A stretch of 64,000 nt of DNA from the NCBI RefSeq assembly GCF_013140855.1, contig NZ_JABBPG010000007.1, forward strand, positions 1 to 64,000, read 5' to 3'. The notes below the pieces were generated by a model. It was not told where the DNA came from, ran no database searches, and saw only the letters and a program-made list of their open reading frames with translations. This document shows positions 35,353 to 44,430 of this stretch, piece after piece (position 1 is the stretch's first letter; each line of letters begins with the position of its first letter). Made by a program: the position numbers and the translations under genes. Source of the stretch: Pseudoalteromonas caenipelagi (lineage in GTDB: Bacteria; Pseudomonadota; Gammaproteobacteria; Enterobacterales; Alteromonadaceae).

Positions 35353-36769
35353 TGTGATCTCAATGGCACCTATTCAATTCAACCCAACGACGAGCGCGAC
35401 GATCTGTGACGATAACAACAGTGTCTCCTATCATGCGTTTAATCAGTTGATCCGCGATTATCATGAGGCACTGTTAGACGTGCCTTGTTCAGAAGTTTTT
35501 GTGCTCAGCATAACGCAAAGCATTCACTGCCTTGCATTGATGTTGGCATGCTTTGGCCTTAAAAAAACCGCCGTTTTGCGTGCTAGTACGAGTGAGATAC
35601 CCACTCAGTTAAAAGAGTGTGACCAGTTTGAGCTAGATGCTAACCAATTGCTCTGTCGTACCCAAGCCCAAGTGGTAGGGCAAAGCAGCCATATGCAAGG
35701 AAACACTGAGCAAACATGCGGTGATTCACAAGGTATGTTGGGTTTTTTGAGCTCTGGTAGTGTGGGTGAACCCAAAGTGATTTTTCATCAGCCCGACTCT
35801 TTGGTCGCAAATAGCCAAAATGCGCTTAACCTTTTGCCCTTGTCTTTACAAGATAATGTGCTTATACCTGTGCCTATTTCCCACATGTATGGCTTTGGTG
35901 CCGCTGCATTATCGAGTTTATGCGCGGGTGCATCAGTGTGTTTGACCCAAGGTCTCAATTTATTGAAATGGAAGCAGATAGAAAAAACGTGGCAACCAAG
36001 CTGCGTATTCTTTACCTCCTCTTTGCTCGATGCAGTAAGTGCCAAGCTAAGTGATAAACATGTTCTAAAGCTGATAGTCACTGCCGGGGATTGTGTTAAC
36101 ACTCGCTACTTAAATGCGTGGGTTAACAAAACACAGTTTTGGTTGAACCTCTATGGCAGTACAGAAATGGGGGTGATTGGCATTGCATCACTTATCAATC
36201 AAGGTTTACTCAATAGTGATGCTGAGCAAGCTTATTTTACACCTTGTCCTGGGGTAGACGTTGCCAGTGTCAATGAGCAACTTGAAGTACACCAAATGCA
36301 TGCCTTTGTTGGTTATTTAAATTCAAATGCCTCGATAGCTATGAGCCCAGCGCACCCTCAGTTTTTTAATGTTGCTGAAAAGCCTTTTAAAACCGGAGAC
36401 TTGGGAAAATTGGCATCAGATGGACGCTTTAGCGTGCATGGTCGTGCAGATTTTAGCGTAAATAGAGAAGGACGTTTATTGGCATTTGCGCAGCTCGAAA
36501 TCGAATTAAAAAAACAAGCTCTGAACTTAGATGTTTTTGTTCAAGAGTTGGCACTTGTATGTGGACCACAAGACAGCAAGGGCAAAACGCTGATTGCCTG
36601 TTGTGAAGGTGTGACCGAAAGTCAATTTAGCGCATTAAAACAAGCGTGGCGTAGTCACTTACCTGCTTACGCTGTGCCATCGCAAATCAAATTGGTCGAC
36701 CCCTTACCAAGGTTGGCAAATGGAAAACTCAATCGAAGAAAATTAGAGGAAGTAATCTCACATGTTTGA
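35345..36769 (+). CDS. AMP-dependent acyl/aryl-acid ligase
   Basis: A 474-residue adenylate-forming enzyme. It has GFLSSGSVGEPKVIFHQ (P-loop-like A3 motif, about residues 128-144), LYGSTEMGVIG (A5, about 270-280), KTGDLGKL (A7) and the C-terminal NGKLNRRKLEE lysine motif (A10). The frame is open from 35291, but ATG 35345 fits, overlapping the previous gene by 8 bp. It probably adenylates the aromatic acid made by the preceding lyase-like enzyme and loads it on the adjacent carrier protein. The Ser-rich substrate pocket cannot be read reliably by eye. Confidence 0.82.
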   Translation: MHNVISMAPIQFNPTTSATICDDNNSVSYHAFNQLIRDYHEALLDVPCSEVFVLSITQSIHCLALMLACFGLKKTAVLRASTSEIPTQLKECDQFELDANQLLCRTQAQVVGQSSHMQGNTEQTCGDSQGMLGFLSSGSVGEPKVIFHQPDSLVANSQNALNLLPLSLQDNVLIPVPISHMYGFGAAALSSLCAGASVCLTQGLNLLKWKQIEKTWQPSCVFFTSSLLDAVSAKLSDKHVLKLIVTAGDCVNTRYLNAWVNKTQFWLNLYGSTEMGVIGIASLINQGLLNSDAEQAYFTPCPGVDVASVNEQLEVHQMHAFVGYLNSNASIAMSPAHPQFFNVAEKPFKTGDLGKLASDGRFSVHGRADFSVNREGRLLAFAQLEIELKKQALNLDVFVQELALVCGPQDSKGKTLIACCEGVTESQFSALKQAWRSHLPAYAVPSQIKLVDPLPRLANGKLNRRKLEEVISHV

Positions 36770-37004
36770 ACAAATCAAAACCTTAATGGATAAAGAACTC
36801 GATATCGATTTAAATCTTGCTTCTTTTGACGAGAAAACACCGCTGTTCGAAGGCGGATTAGCTATGGATTCTATTGTTTTTACTGAATTTATTTTGTTGC
36901 TAGAAAAAGCCTTTAACTTTGAGTACGACGACGATGAACTCACGGTGGAAAATTTTGAAACCTTGGGCGTGATCATTGAACGCATCAAACAAAAGTTAAA
37001 TTAA
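36762..37004 (+). CDS. Acyl carrier protein
   Basis: An 80-residue four-helix carrier protein. The phosphopantetheine serine is Ser37 in AMDSIVFTEFILLLEKAF. The N-terminal helix EQIKTLMDKELDID and acidic helix III (EYDDDELTVENFETLGVIIERI) are typical. Starts 8 bp inside the ligase gene, so it is translationally coupled. No ketosynthase is nearby, so this is a free-standing carrier for a tethered aryl or acyl intermediate. Confidence 0.88.
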   Translation: MFEQIKTLMDKELDIDLNLASFDEKTPLFEGGLAMDSIVFTEFILLLEKAFNFEYDDDELTVENFETLGVIIERIKQKLN

Positions 37005-37048
37005 CTCTGGCGTTTACGCGCTTACAATTGGCATTCAAGGAGTTGAAT

Positions 37049-38341
37049 ATGCAAAGCAAGCTACAAGAAGAACAAGTCCACCTCCCGCAAGATGAGTTAC
37101 ATCGACGAGGTTTTGTTACTAATTATCCTTCTAGTCGATATTGGAAAAGCAGTTTTAGTCCCACAGTGGCTGCGAATAATCGTCTCCATTTATACATTCA
37201 TATTCCCTATTGCATTCAACGATGTGCTTATTGCTTTTTTAAGATCACGGAACTGGCCGATAGTGATCAAGAGCAGATGGATCAGTACGTAGACTATTTG
37301 TGCCGAGAAATTGCCATGGTTAGCCAAGCTTATGGGTGGCAGCAAAGGCCGGTAGATACCTTGTATTTTGGTGGGGGCACACCTAGTTTGCTCAAACCTC
37401 ATCATATGGAAAAAATACTCGAACAGCTCAACAAGCATTTTAATATGACTTTGAGTGAGTTTGTTTTTGAAGTTGAACCCATCACTTACAATAAATCAAA
37501 AGCCAAACAGCTTAGTCAATTTGGCATCACAAGAATGAGCTTTGGGATCCAATCTTTTGTTGATGAGATTGTCAGTAAAACAGGGCGCAAAGACACAGAA
37601 AAAATGAATATAGATGCCATTGGCCGTGCGCTTGATACCGGTGTTACTGTCAACATCGACTTGTTAAGTGGTTTGGAAGGCGAAACTATGGAAACTTGGC
37701 GTCATTCGGTGGAGCGGGCAATATCCTTGGATGTTCATGCGATCACTGTTTATAAGATGGAGCTGTATAAAAACTCTAAGTATTTCTCAGCAGTACGTAA
37801 AAACACCATCGTACTACCCAGTGATAATGAAGAAATTGCGTTTATGCGTATGGCTATGGGGGCGCTGAAAAAAGCCAATTATCGCCCATCGACCTATTTT
37901 ACATTTACTAAAAATGGTGATTACCCGCAAGGACACATTATTAAACGTTGGCGTGGTGAAGACACCTATGGCTTTGGCGTCTCTGCGTTTAGTTCTCTTG
38001 AAAGGGCGTATATTCAAAATACCTCCAACACGCAAACTTATTTAGACAAAATCGATCTGGGCGAACTGCCCATTGACCGAGGTATGCACCTTAACAGCAA
38101 AGAAGTCATTGCGCGGGATATCGTGCTGGGAATGAAAACCTCGCAAATCGATTTGAGTGCCTTTGAACACAAGCACGGCATTGCACTGGCATCACCAAAC
38201 AATGAGATGCTGCATTTACTCATTGAAAAAGGCTTTTTAACCATAGAAAACAACATTCTAAAGCTTACAGAACAAGGTGTTATGTATGGTGATTTTAGTG
38301 GTAAGAGCTTGGCTCGTGCTTGGTTAGATACGGGGTATTGA
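37049..38341 (+). CDS. HemN-like radical SAM enzyme
   Basis: 430 residues. The 4Fe-4S-binding cysteines are Cys55, Cys59 and Cys62 in HIPYCIQRCAYCFFK (CxxxCxxC, HemN type), followed by DTLYFGGGTPSLL (GGGTPS, SAM contacts), FEVEPIT, RMSFGIQSFV and a HemN-like C-terminal domain. It is annotated by family as coproporphyrinogen III oxidase-like, but the operon context argues for a tailoring reaction; HemN-like enzymes in pathways include class C methyltransferases and cyclopropanases. TTG 37028 opens the frame, but ATG 37049 has AAGGAG in front. Substrate is unknown; a carrier-bound intermediate is likely. Confidence 0.85.
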   Translation: MQSKLQEEQVHLPQDELHRRGFVTNYPSSRYWKSSFSPTVAANNRLHLYIHIPYCIQRCAYCFFKITELADSDQEQMDQYVDYLCREIAMVSQAYGWQQRPVDTLYFGGGTPSLLKPHHMEKILEQLNKHFNMTLSEFVFEVEPITYNKSKAKQLSQFGITRMSFGIQSFVDEIVSKTGRKDTEKMNIDAIGRALDTGVTVNIDLLSGLEGETMETWRHSVERAISLDVHAITVYKMELYKNSKYFSAVRKNTIVLPSDNEEIAFMRMAMGALKKANYRPSTYFTFTKNGDYPQGHIIKRWRGEDTYGFGVSAFSSLERAYIQNTSNTQTYLDKIDLGELPIDRGMHLNSKEVIARDIVLGMKTSQIDLSAFEHKHGIALASPNNEMLHLLIEKGFLTIENNILKLTEQGVMYGDFSGKSLARAWLDTGY

Positions 38342-38342
38342 T

Positions 38343-39092
38343 ATGTTGATCACTAATGATTTTGTTTTTGTCCACATGCCAAAAACGGGTGGGACCTTTG
38401 TTCAAAATATGCTAAAGCGAGTTTATCCTGAGGCCACAGAACTAGAAACACACCTAACTTGTAGCGACATTCCTGAGCAGGCCAAAGGTATGCCTATTCT
38501 CTCTATCATGCGTCATCCAATGGATAGGTATGTGTCGCAATATCACTTTGGTTGGTGGCGTTTACACCCCCATAGATATTGTTCACAGGCACAGTGGCAA
38601 AACATGGGGGTCGATCCAGAAACGATGAGCTTTAGCGATTTTATTCGTGTCAGTGATACGTATTTTAAAGGCCACTTTGAAGGGCAGTTGAACGGATTTG
38701 AAAACCGTAAAGCCGATAAACCCTTGGGTTGGCACACGGAGCAATTTATCCGTTTTTTCTATCGTGACGCCAAAGATGTATATGCAGAACTAGATGAAGA
38801 GACAATTCAATCTGGGGCTTACCAAGAAGCTGAATATCCGATTAAATTTTTACATACTGAATGCCTCAATGAGCAGCTTGTTGAATACTTAAAAGAGCAA
38901 AATTTAGCCCCAAATCAGATTGAATTTATCTTGAACCAAGACAAACTCCAGCCTAAAGAGGGTACAAAGCGACAAGCACAAGACAAGTGGCAAACTTATT
39001 TCCAAAACGAGTTAGCAACCTTTGTAGGTAACAGAGAAAGGTTGTTGTTTAATCGCTTTCCCCATTACCAAAGCCAAGTCATTACTGACTAA
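38343..39092 (+). CDS. Sulfotransferase-family protein 1
   Basis: 249 residues with a PAPS-type P-loop HMPKTGGTFVQ (5'-phosphosulfate loop, residues 11-21) and a second motif SIMRHPMDRYVSQY (3'-phosphate, Arg and Ser). Sulfotransferases move a sulfonate from PAPS to hydroxyl or amine groups. The gene begins 2 bp after the radical SAM stop. The two sulfotransferases here share only core motifs, so they probably act on different positions or one activates a group for elimination. Confidence 0.82.
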   Translation: MLITNDFVFVHMPKTGGTFVQNMLKRVYPEATELETHLTCSDIPEQAKGMPILSIMRHPMDRYVSQYHFGWWRLHPHRYCSQAQWQNMGVDPETMSFSDFIRVSDTYFKGHFEGQLNGFENRKADKPLGWHTEQFIRFFYRDAKDVYAELDEETIQSGAYQEAEYPIKFLHTECLNEQLVEYLKEQNLAPNQIEFILNQDKLQPKEGTKRQAQDKWQTYFQNELATFVGNRERLLFNRFPHYQSQVITD

Positions 39093-39125
39093 TCAGTTTA
39101 AATCAGGCAGTAAAAGGATTGAAAC

Positions 39126-39836
39126 ATGAGTAAAAAAGTAGCTTTAGTCACCGGTGCTAATCGAGGGATTGGACTGGAAATATGCCGGCAGTTGATTGCT
39201 CGTGACATTCACGTTGTCATGGCTTGTCGGAATCTTGAAAAAGTGCAGAAGGCGCAGTCAAAACTCGCTGCTCAATTGCCAAACGCGTTAGCGAAAACCA
39301 GCTTAGTCCAACTTGATATGACGTGTGATGAAGACTTTCAAACATTGGAAAAAACTTGGTGCCAAGAGGGGATAGACATTTTGGTTAATAATGCGGGGAT
39401 CTCTCGCGCAGTGACAGACACTGTGGTCACTGAGTCTGAAGAAAATGCACGGTTGACTCTAGAAACCAACTTTTGGGGAGCTTGGCGTTTATCGCGGATG
39501 TGCATTGACGCAATGAAAGCAAAGGGCTATGGAAGGATAGTTAATATTTCAAGTGGCCACGGTACGTACGCCAAACTAGACAGATATAACCCAGGATATC
39601 GCATTTCAAAGTTGGCATTAAATGGGTTGACCAAAATGTTTGACGATGAAGTAAAAGACTATGAGGATATTTTAGTGAACGCGATGACGCCTGGGTGGGT
39701 GAGAACGCATTTAGGTGGCTTGCGTGCCGAGCGAAGTGTAGAAGAAGGCGCAGAGACAGCTGTTTGGTTATGTATGACCAACGACAAGCAAATTCGCGGT
39801 AAACTCTACAAAGACAGAGGAGTTTTTCCGTGGTAG
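39126..39836 (+). CDS. SDR-family NAD(P)-dependent oxidoreductase
   Basis: 236 residues, classical short-chain dehydrogenase. TGANRGIG at residues 9-16 binds the cofactor, NNAG follows near residue 90, then NISSGHG with the catalytic Ser and YRISK as the YxxxK motif. Probably reduces a carbonyl or oxidises an alcohol in the pathway. It ends 7 bp inside the second sulfotransferase gene. Confidence 0.88.
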   Translation: MSKKVALVTGANRGIGLEICRQLIARDIHVVMACRNLEKVQKAQSKLAAQLPNALAKTSLVQLDMTCDEDFQTLEKTWCQEGIDILVNNAGISRAVTDTVVTESEENARLTLETNFWGAWRLSRMCIDAMKAKGYGRIVNISSGHGTYAKLDRYNPGYRISKLALNGLTKMFDDEVKDYEDILVNAMTPGWVRTHLGGLRAERSVEEGAETAVWLCMTNDKQIRGKLYKDRGVFPW

Positions 39837-40732
39837 CACCTTGGATAGAAACGTCTTGCCCTGATGAGTGGGCTATGAGTCAACGCCCTAATTTGTTTAT
39901 TGTGGGTGCGCCACGTAGCGGCACATCTGCGCTATATCTGAGTTTAAAGCAGCACCCTGAAGTGAGTCTTTCGGTGCTAAAAGAACCTCATTTTTTAGCT
40001 GATGATTTGCCGATACAGCCTCATACTCTGACGGATTGGCAGGATTATCAAAGTTTGTTTAATTCATCTGATACGACAATTCGTGGTGAAGGTTCTGTGT
40101 GGTATTTAAGTAGTCAGCATGCGCCCAAGCATATTGCCGAGTTAAATCCCGATGCGAAAGTGATCGTTTTGTTGCGCCGTCCATGGGAGCAAATACAGTC
40201 GTTGCACTCACTATATTTGCGAACAGGGAATGAAGAGGTTGGCGATCTTGAGCGTGCGATTGATTTAGCAGCAGAACGCGCACAAGGGCGGTATTTACCA
40301 AACGAACACTACTTTTCTCATGGACTCAATTACCTAGAAAACACCCATTACGCAAAAATGCTGAGCCACTATGGCAAGTATTTTAAACCTGAGCAATTGT
40401 GCGTACTTTTGTTTGACGACTATCGACAGGATAACCTAGGCACCTTGGCTAAGGTGTGTGATTTTCTGCAGATCAGTCGTTATTCAAATTGGGCGAAAAC
40501 CCAAAGTGAAGGGCAGCAGCGGGTGCGTTCTACCGCAATAAAGCAAATCAAGAACTTAGCCCCTCATGTTCGAAATAAAATACATCCAAAACTCGTACAC
40601 ATACACAAAACAACGTCTGTTAGTGAGTACAGTGCAGATTATTTGGCACACTTGAAATTACAGTGTAAAGAACAAGTAGCTGATCTATCTGAGCTGCTCA
40701 GCCGTGATCTTTGTCAGCTATGGTATTCATGA
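39830..40732 (+). CDS. Sulfotransferase-family protein 2
   Basis: 300 residues. NLFIVGAPRSGTSALY (residues 21-36) is the PAPS loop and VIVLLRRPWEQIQSLHSLYL the 3'-phosphate motif. Starts with GTG (AGAGGAG 8 bp upstream) inside the SDR gene. Closer to the heparan/NDST-like sulfotransferase type than sulfotransferase 1. Acts on an unknown hydroxyl of the pathway product, or leaves a sulfate group for decarboxylative elimination. Confidence 0.83.
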   Translation: MVAPWIETSCPDEWAMSQRPNLFIVGAPRSGTSALYLSLKQHPEVSLSVLKEPHFLADDLPIQPHTLTDWQDYQSLFNSSDTTIRGEGSVWYLSSQHAPKHIAELNPDAKVIVLLRRPWEQIQSLHSLYLRTGNEEVGDLERAIDLAAERAQGRYLPNEHYFSHGLNYLENTHYAKMLSHYGKYFKPEQLCVLLFDDYRQDNLGTLAKVCDFLQISRYSNWAKTQSEGQQRVRSTAIKQIKNLAPHVRNKIHPKLVHIHKTTSVSEYSADYLAHLKLQCKEQVADLSELLSRDLCQLWYS

Positions 40733-40777
40733 CGTGAGATCGATGTATAAAAGCAGCCGTAGAGACATGGAAATTCA

Positions 40778-41443
40778 ATGAAAACAGCACATTTAAAAGC
40801 ATTTAAAGCATTAAAAAGTCAATACAAAGAGTTTAATCACGAACCTATAGAGCAGGTTTTTAAGCGAATGTTGCTGGTAAAAGCACCTGATTTATCGCTA
40901 GAGCAGCAAAGTTTTAAGCCAAGTTGGCAACGTGATTTTAACTTAGAGAAATACCGATTATTGCAAGGTGTATCTAACGTTTTCAACGCTTTTCACATAG
41001 GCAGTACATCAATCCAAGGTATGACCGCAAAAGATGTGATTGATATTATTCTTGTGGTTGATTGTCAGCCCACACATGAAGCGTTATTAAGTCAGCTAGC
41101 TGAGTTAGGATATCAAAACTACGGTGTGAGCCCGATATCAAGTGACGCTATTTGGTGTTGGCGCATATTAGAAGAGGTGAGCTATGTTGTTCACATTTGT
41201 CATAGCAACAACCCTTGTACTGAACTGATTGTCGCGTTTCCAGAATATTTAAATAAAAATAGACAGGCCCAGTTAGAGTATGTTGTACAAAAGCAAAGGC
41301 TGATTTCGTCCGAACAAGATCTTCTGTCGTATTCTGTATCTAAGCTAGGTATATATTGTCATTTTTTCAAAATGGCTGGACAGTGGAAAGCAAAACAGCC
41401 TGGTGGGTTAGCTTTAGTACGTCATGAAAAATCAACTCAATGA
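40778..41443 (+). CDS. GrpB/UPF0157-family protein
   Basis: 221 residues. HIGSTSIQGMTAKDVIDIILVVD (residues 73-95) is the signature of the GrpB family, which has a nucleotidyltransferase-type fold. Members often have unknown roles, sometimes fused to CoA kinases. In this operon it might adenylate or otherwise modify the product; this is speculation. A GGAA site precedes the ATG, and the end overlaps the MATE gene by 20 bp. Confidence 0.78.
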   Translation: MKTAHLKAFKALKSQYKEFNHEPIEQVFKRMLLVKAPDLSLEQQSFKPSWQRDFNLEKYRLLQGVSNVFNAFHIGSTSIQGMTAKDVIDIILVVDCQPTHEALLSQLAELGYQNYGVSPISSDAIWCWRILEEVSYVVHICHSNNPCTELIVAFPEYLNKNRQAQLEYVVQKQRLISSEQDLLSYSVSKLGIYCHFFKMAGQWKAKQPGGLALVRHEKSTQ

Positions 41444-42869
41444 GCCAGTTCGCTCACTGCCCACCCTGTTGGGTGCTCAGTCGTTGAGTACCCATAGTTA
41501 TTGGGACTTGCTCAAAGCAACTATGATCACGTCTTTGGGCCTCCTTGCTGTATTTAGTGCCAATCTAATCGATACTTTCTTTGTTAGCCAGTTAGGTACG
41601 AGTGAGCTGGCCGCATTGTCTTTGGTGCTGCCCATAGCCAATTTACTCTTGGCTTTACTCGTTGGGCTAGGGATCGGTGTGGGTGTGGTCGCCAGTCAGC
41701 AAGCACAGGGCAAGCAAAAAGTCCAAAATCTAGCGTTACTGTTACTGTCGTTTATTATTTCCACAATGTTAAGTATCGGGTTGGTCTTTGCGATACCTTG
41801 GCTCCTCGGGCAAATGGGAGGGAGTAAAAGCTTAATCGAATTAGGTACTGGTTATCTCGTTTTTTGGCTGATCAGCTTTCCATTTTTGGCTATTTGCATG
41901 GTAGGTGCCGCGATTCTGCGAGGGCAGAAAAAAATGGCTCAAGCGAGTCGCATTATGGTCGGTGTAGCAATCACCAGTAGTTGCCTTGACCCCGTGTTTA
42001 TTTTTGGTTGGTTGAAAGTGCCTGCATTTGGAGTGGAAGGTGCTGCAATTGCCGCACTGATAGCAAGGATTGGAGGTGCCGGATATACCTTAATGATCCT
42101 GTACAGGTTGCATCAGTGGCGATGTTCAACAGATTTGTGTTTTACGCGTTTGAAAGCGGCGGCAAGAGACGTGGCCAAATTGAGTCTAACCGCCATGTTT
42201 AATCGAGTACAAACGCCCATCGCGGCACTTTTTGCTACGGCACTGATGGCATGGCACTCTGAAGCCGCAGTCGCCAGTTTTGGATTAGTGAATGCAATAC
42301 AGGGTTTTTCAATGGTACTACTCTCAGCGTTGGCCAATACCATAGGGCCTTATTTAGGCGCGGCAATTAAGCAGCATCAGAGAACTCAAGTTAAGCAAGT
42401 ATTGCGTTACGCACTCATTTTTATATGTGCTTGGGGCGTGCTGAATAGCGCTGTGCAATACATATATGCACAGCCTATTACAGGGGCTTTTAGTCGTGAC
42501 CCTGCCATTGAGTATCTCGCTGTTTTTTATATGCAACTTGTGCCAATTAGTATGGTTGGATTAGGCCTGATGATAGTGACAAATACCTTTTACTATGCAG
42601 TTAAAAAACCTATGCATTCTATTTACCTTACCGTATTCCGCTCTTATGGGCTGTTTTTACTACCTTGTTTCATCGGCCTATTAGTGGGTGATATCAAAGG
42701 GGCATTTGCAGGTGTTTTTTGGGGACAATGTGGGTTGATCCTGATATGTCTGACGTTAATAAAGCGAGCCATATCTGAGATGGAACTCGAGTCAAACGAT
42801 AACACGTGCTTTACGGTCATTCAGAAACCCTCTGGTAGTAGCACGTGTGGGGTCAATAATAGATATTAA
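41424..42869 (+). CDS. MATE-family multidrug/metabolite exporter
   Basis: 481 residues with twelve hydrophobic segments in two symmetric halves. The first half starts at SYWDLLKATMITSLGLLAVFSANLIDTFFVSQLGTSELAALSLVLP-type sequence, with further typical GVAISSCLDPVFIFGW and GVEGAAIAALIARIGG pieces. MATE proteins use Na+ or H+ to pump cationic or aromatic compounds. As the last gene of the operon it probably exports the product or protects the cell from it. The N-terminal 20 residues overlap the GrpB gene. Confidence 0.88.
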   Translation: MKNQLNEPVRSLPTLLGAQSLSTHSYWDLLKATMITSLGLLAVFSANLIDTFFVSQLGTSELAALSLVLPIANLLLALLVGLGIGVGVVASQQAQGKQKVQNLALLLLSFIISTMLSIGLVFAIPWLLGQMGGSKSLIELGTGYLVFWLISFPFLAICMVGAAILRGQKKMAQASRIMVGVAITSSCLDPVFIFGWLKVPAFGVEGAAIAALIARIGGAGYTLMILYRLHQWRCSTDLCFTRLKAAARDVAKLSLTAMFNRVQTPIAALFATALMAWHSEAAVASFGLVNAIQGFSMVLLSALANTIGPYLGAAIKQHQRTQVKQVLRYALIFICAWGVLNSAVQYIYAQPITGAFSRDPAIEYLAVFYMQLVPISMVGLGLMIVTNTFYYAVKKPMHSIYLTVFRSYGLFLLPCFIGLLVGDIKGAFAGVFWGQCGLILICLTLIKRAISEMELESNDNTCFTVIQKPSGSSTCGVNNRY

Positions 42870-43259
42870 GTTAGGTAGGCGAGAATACGACGAAAGATAG
42901 TGTGATAGCTAATATTATTTTACCGCCTCCATCTGAATCGACATGATTCGCCCAGAACTTACACGTGTCGCTCAGAACTTACACTTGTCGTCCTGAACTT
43001 GTTTCAGGGCTGACAAGATCCTGACCTTCGTCAGGATGACGCAGTGTATTTAAACCGACCTTTGTCAGGTTAACGTTGCAGTGCGGGTGGGGCTGCAGTG
43101 GTGGCGCATAATTTTCTGCTCAGAAGTTTATAACACTATAAAAACTTTGCTTTTTATAGTGTGCGGCTAGACGTCAGGTAGAAATCATCTGTAGTTCAGG
43201 TATTTATTTTTTGCATTATCTAGTGTGTTGATACGTTGAACCGAACTAGGTAAAACAAC
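42870..43259. other. Spacer after the biosynthetic operon, with REP-like palindromes
   Basis: Contains a family B palindrome at 42992-43008 and a family A hairpin at 43018-43037. The rest is AT-rich with no gene. No strong terminator was recognised directly after the MATE stop, so the palindromes may end transcription. Confidence 0.55.
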
Positions 43260-44108
43260 ATGAAATCAACTTTGCTCATTGCGCTTTTTGCGCTGCTGCC
43301 GCTTTTTACATTGAATGCCAACGAATATAAGCCTTTTAGCATATCAGGTACTCAAGTGGTGCCTATACAAGACAGTAAAAACAAGAGGCAGTATGAGCTG
43401 TATATCAAACTACCCAAAAGTTATACCGAAGACACAGCAAAACGCTATCCGGTGATCTACTTTACCGATGCATTGTGGCATATGGAGTTGTTATCAGGTG
43501 CTACGTACTTTTTGTTAGAAGATATAATTTTAGTGGGTATTTCATGGCAAACAGATATTGCAGAGCAGGTAAAAGCGCAAGAAGGTGTGCACTTTAGTCG
43601 TTATCGGGATTACTCAATAAAACCCTCTAAAGATGTGGCTAAGCAGGCTAAGTATCAATTGGGTCAAGCGAGTGAACATCTCGCATTTATAAAAAATGAT
43701 GTATTTAGTTATGTTGAAAAAACCTTTCGTACCAAACCACAAGCGCGCAGCTATTTTGGTTTTTCTTTAGGGGGCTTATTTGGAACGTATGCATTGCTCA
43801 CACAGCCAGATATGTTTAAAAACTACATTCTCGGCAGCCCCAGTATTTGGCGTTTTGCACCTGAACTTTTTGCTCAGCAAAGTGCAAACCTAAAAAATAA
43901 AAACTTAAATATCAATGTGTTTATATCTTATGGCGAACAAGAAAAAGAGCTAAGTGGTCATATTGATGAGTTTGTTACTACCTTAAAAAGCCAACGCTAT
44001 CCTAGTATATCAAAAGTTGAGCATGTGGTGATTGATGCCGCTGGCCATAGTGATTCGTTTCCTATTATGGGGGCTAAAAGTATAAAGTGGTTGTCGTCTT
44101 TGAATTGA
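43260..44108 (+). CDS. Secreted alpha/beta-hydrolase, esterase (IroE/Fes-like family)
   Basis: 282 residues with a signal peptide (KSTLLIALFALLPLFTLNA). The PF00756-type esterase fold is supported by RYPVIYFTDALWHMELL, then the nucleophile elbow GFSLGGLFGTYALL (Ser near residue 170) and a late His in DAAGHSDSFP. The family includes siderophore-ester hydrolases and acyl-transfer-like esterases in the periplasm. It is a single gene flanked by REP-like repeats. Confidence 0.82.
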   Translation: MKSTLLIALFALLPLFTLNANEYKPFSISGTQVVPIQDSKNKRQYELYIKLPKSYTEDTAKRYPVIYFTDALWHMELLSGATYFLLEDIILVGISWQTDIAEQVKAQEGVHFSRYRDYSIKPSKDVAKQAKYQLGQASEHLAFIKNDVFSYVEKTFRTKPQARSYFGFSLGGLFGTYALLTQPDMFKNYILGSPSIWRFAPELFAQQSANLKNKNLNINVFISYGEQEKELSGHIDEFVTTLKSQRYPSISKVEHVVIDAAGHSDSFPIMGAKSIKWLSSLN

Positions 44109-44126
44109 GGTGAATGGTTTCACAAG

Positions 44127-44324
44127 ATCCTGACCTTTGTCAGGATGACGCAGCGGTATGGACGAATAGAGTCGCCCTTGTCCTCCAGAACCAACATTCG
44201 TCGTTTTGAACCAACATTCGCCGTCTCGAACCGACTTGCGTCGCCCTGAACTTGTTTCAGGGTCTACACCAGCCTATTCAAACTCTGCAGTAGTGCCAAA
44301 CAAGATCCTGACCTTCGTCAGGAT
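44127..44324. repeat. REP-like palindromes between esterase and AraC genes
   Basis: Family A copies at 44127-44146 (with one T change in the loop) and 44305-44324, and a family B copy at 44245-44261. GAACCGAC words lie between. Together they resemble the cluster upstream of the biosynthetic operon. Confidence 0.8.
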
Positions 44325-44430
44325 GACTGTGTGATGGTAAGCATGAAAGTTAACTTACGATTTTACAATATGTGGTACGCTCTGCTTTAAAAGAAAATAA
44401 CTTACCCCATCACAAGGTTTTGATTAGTTA

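Noticed and set aside
37049..38341. Genuine coproporphyrinogen III oxidase (hemN) of heme synthesis
   Set aside because: The gene is embedded between an ACP and a sulfotransferase in a tightly packed operon with no heme gene; family similarity is better read as HemN-like tailoring.
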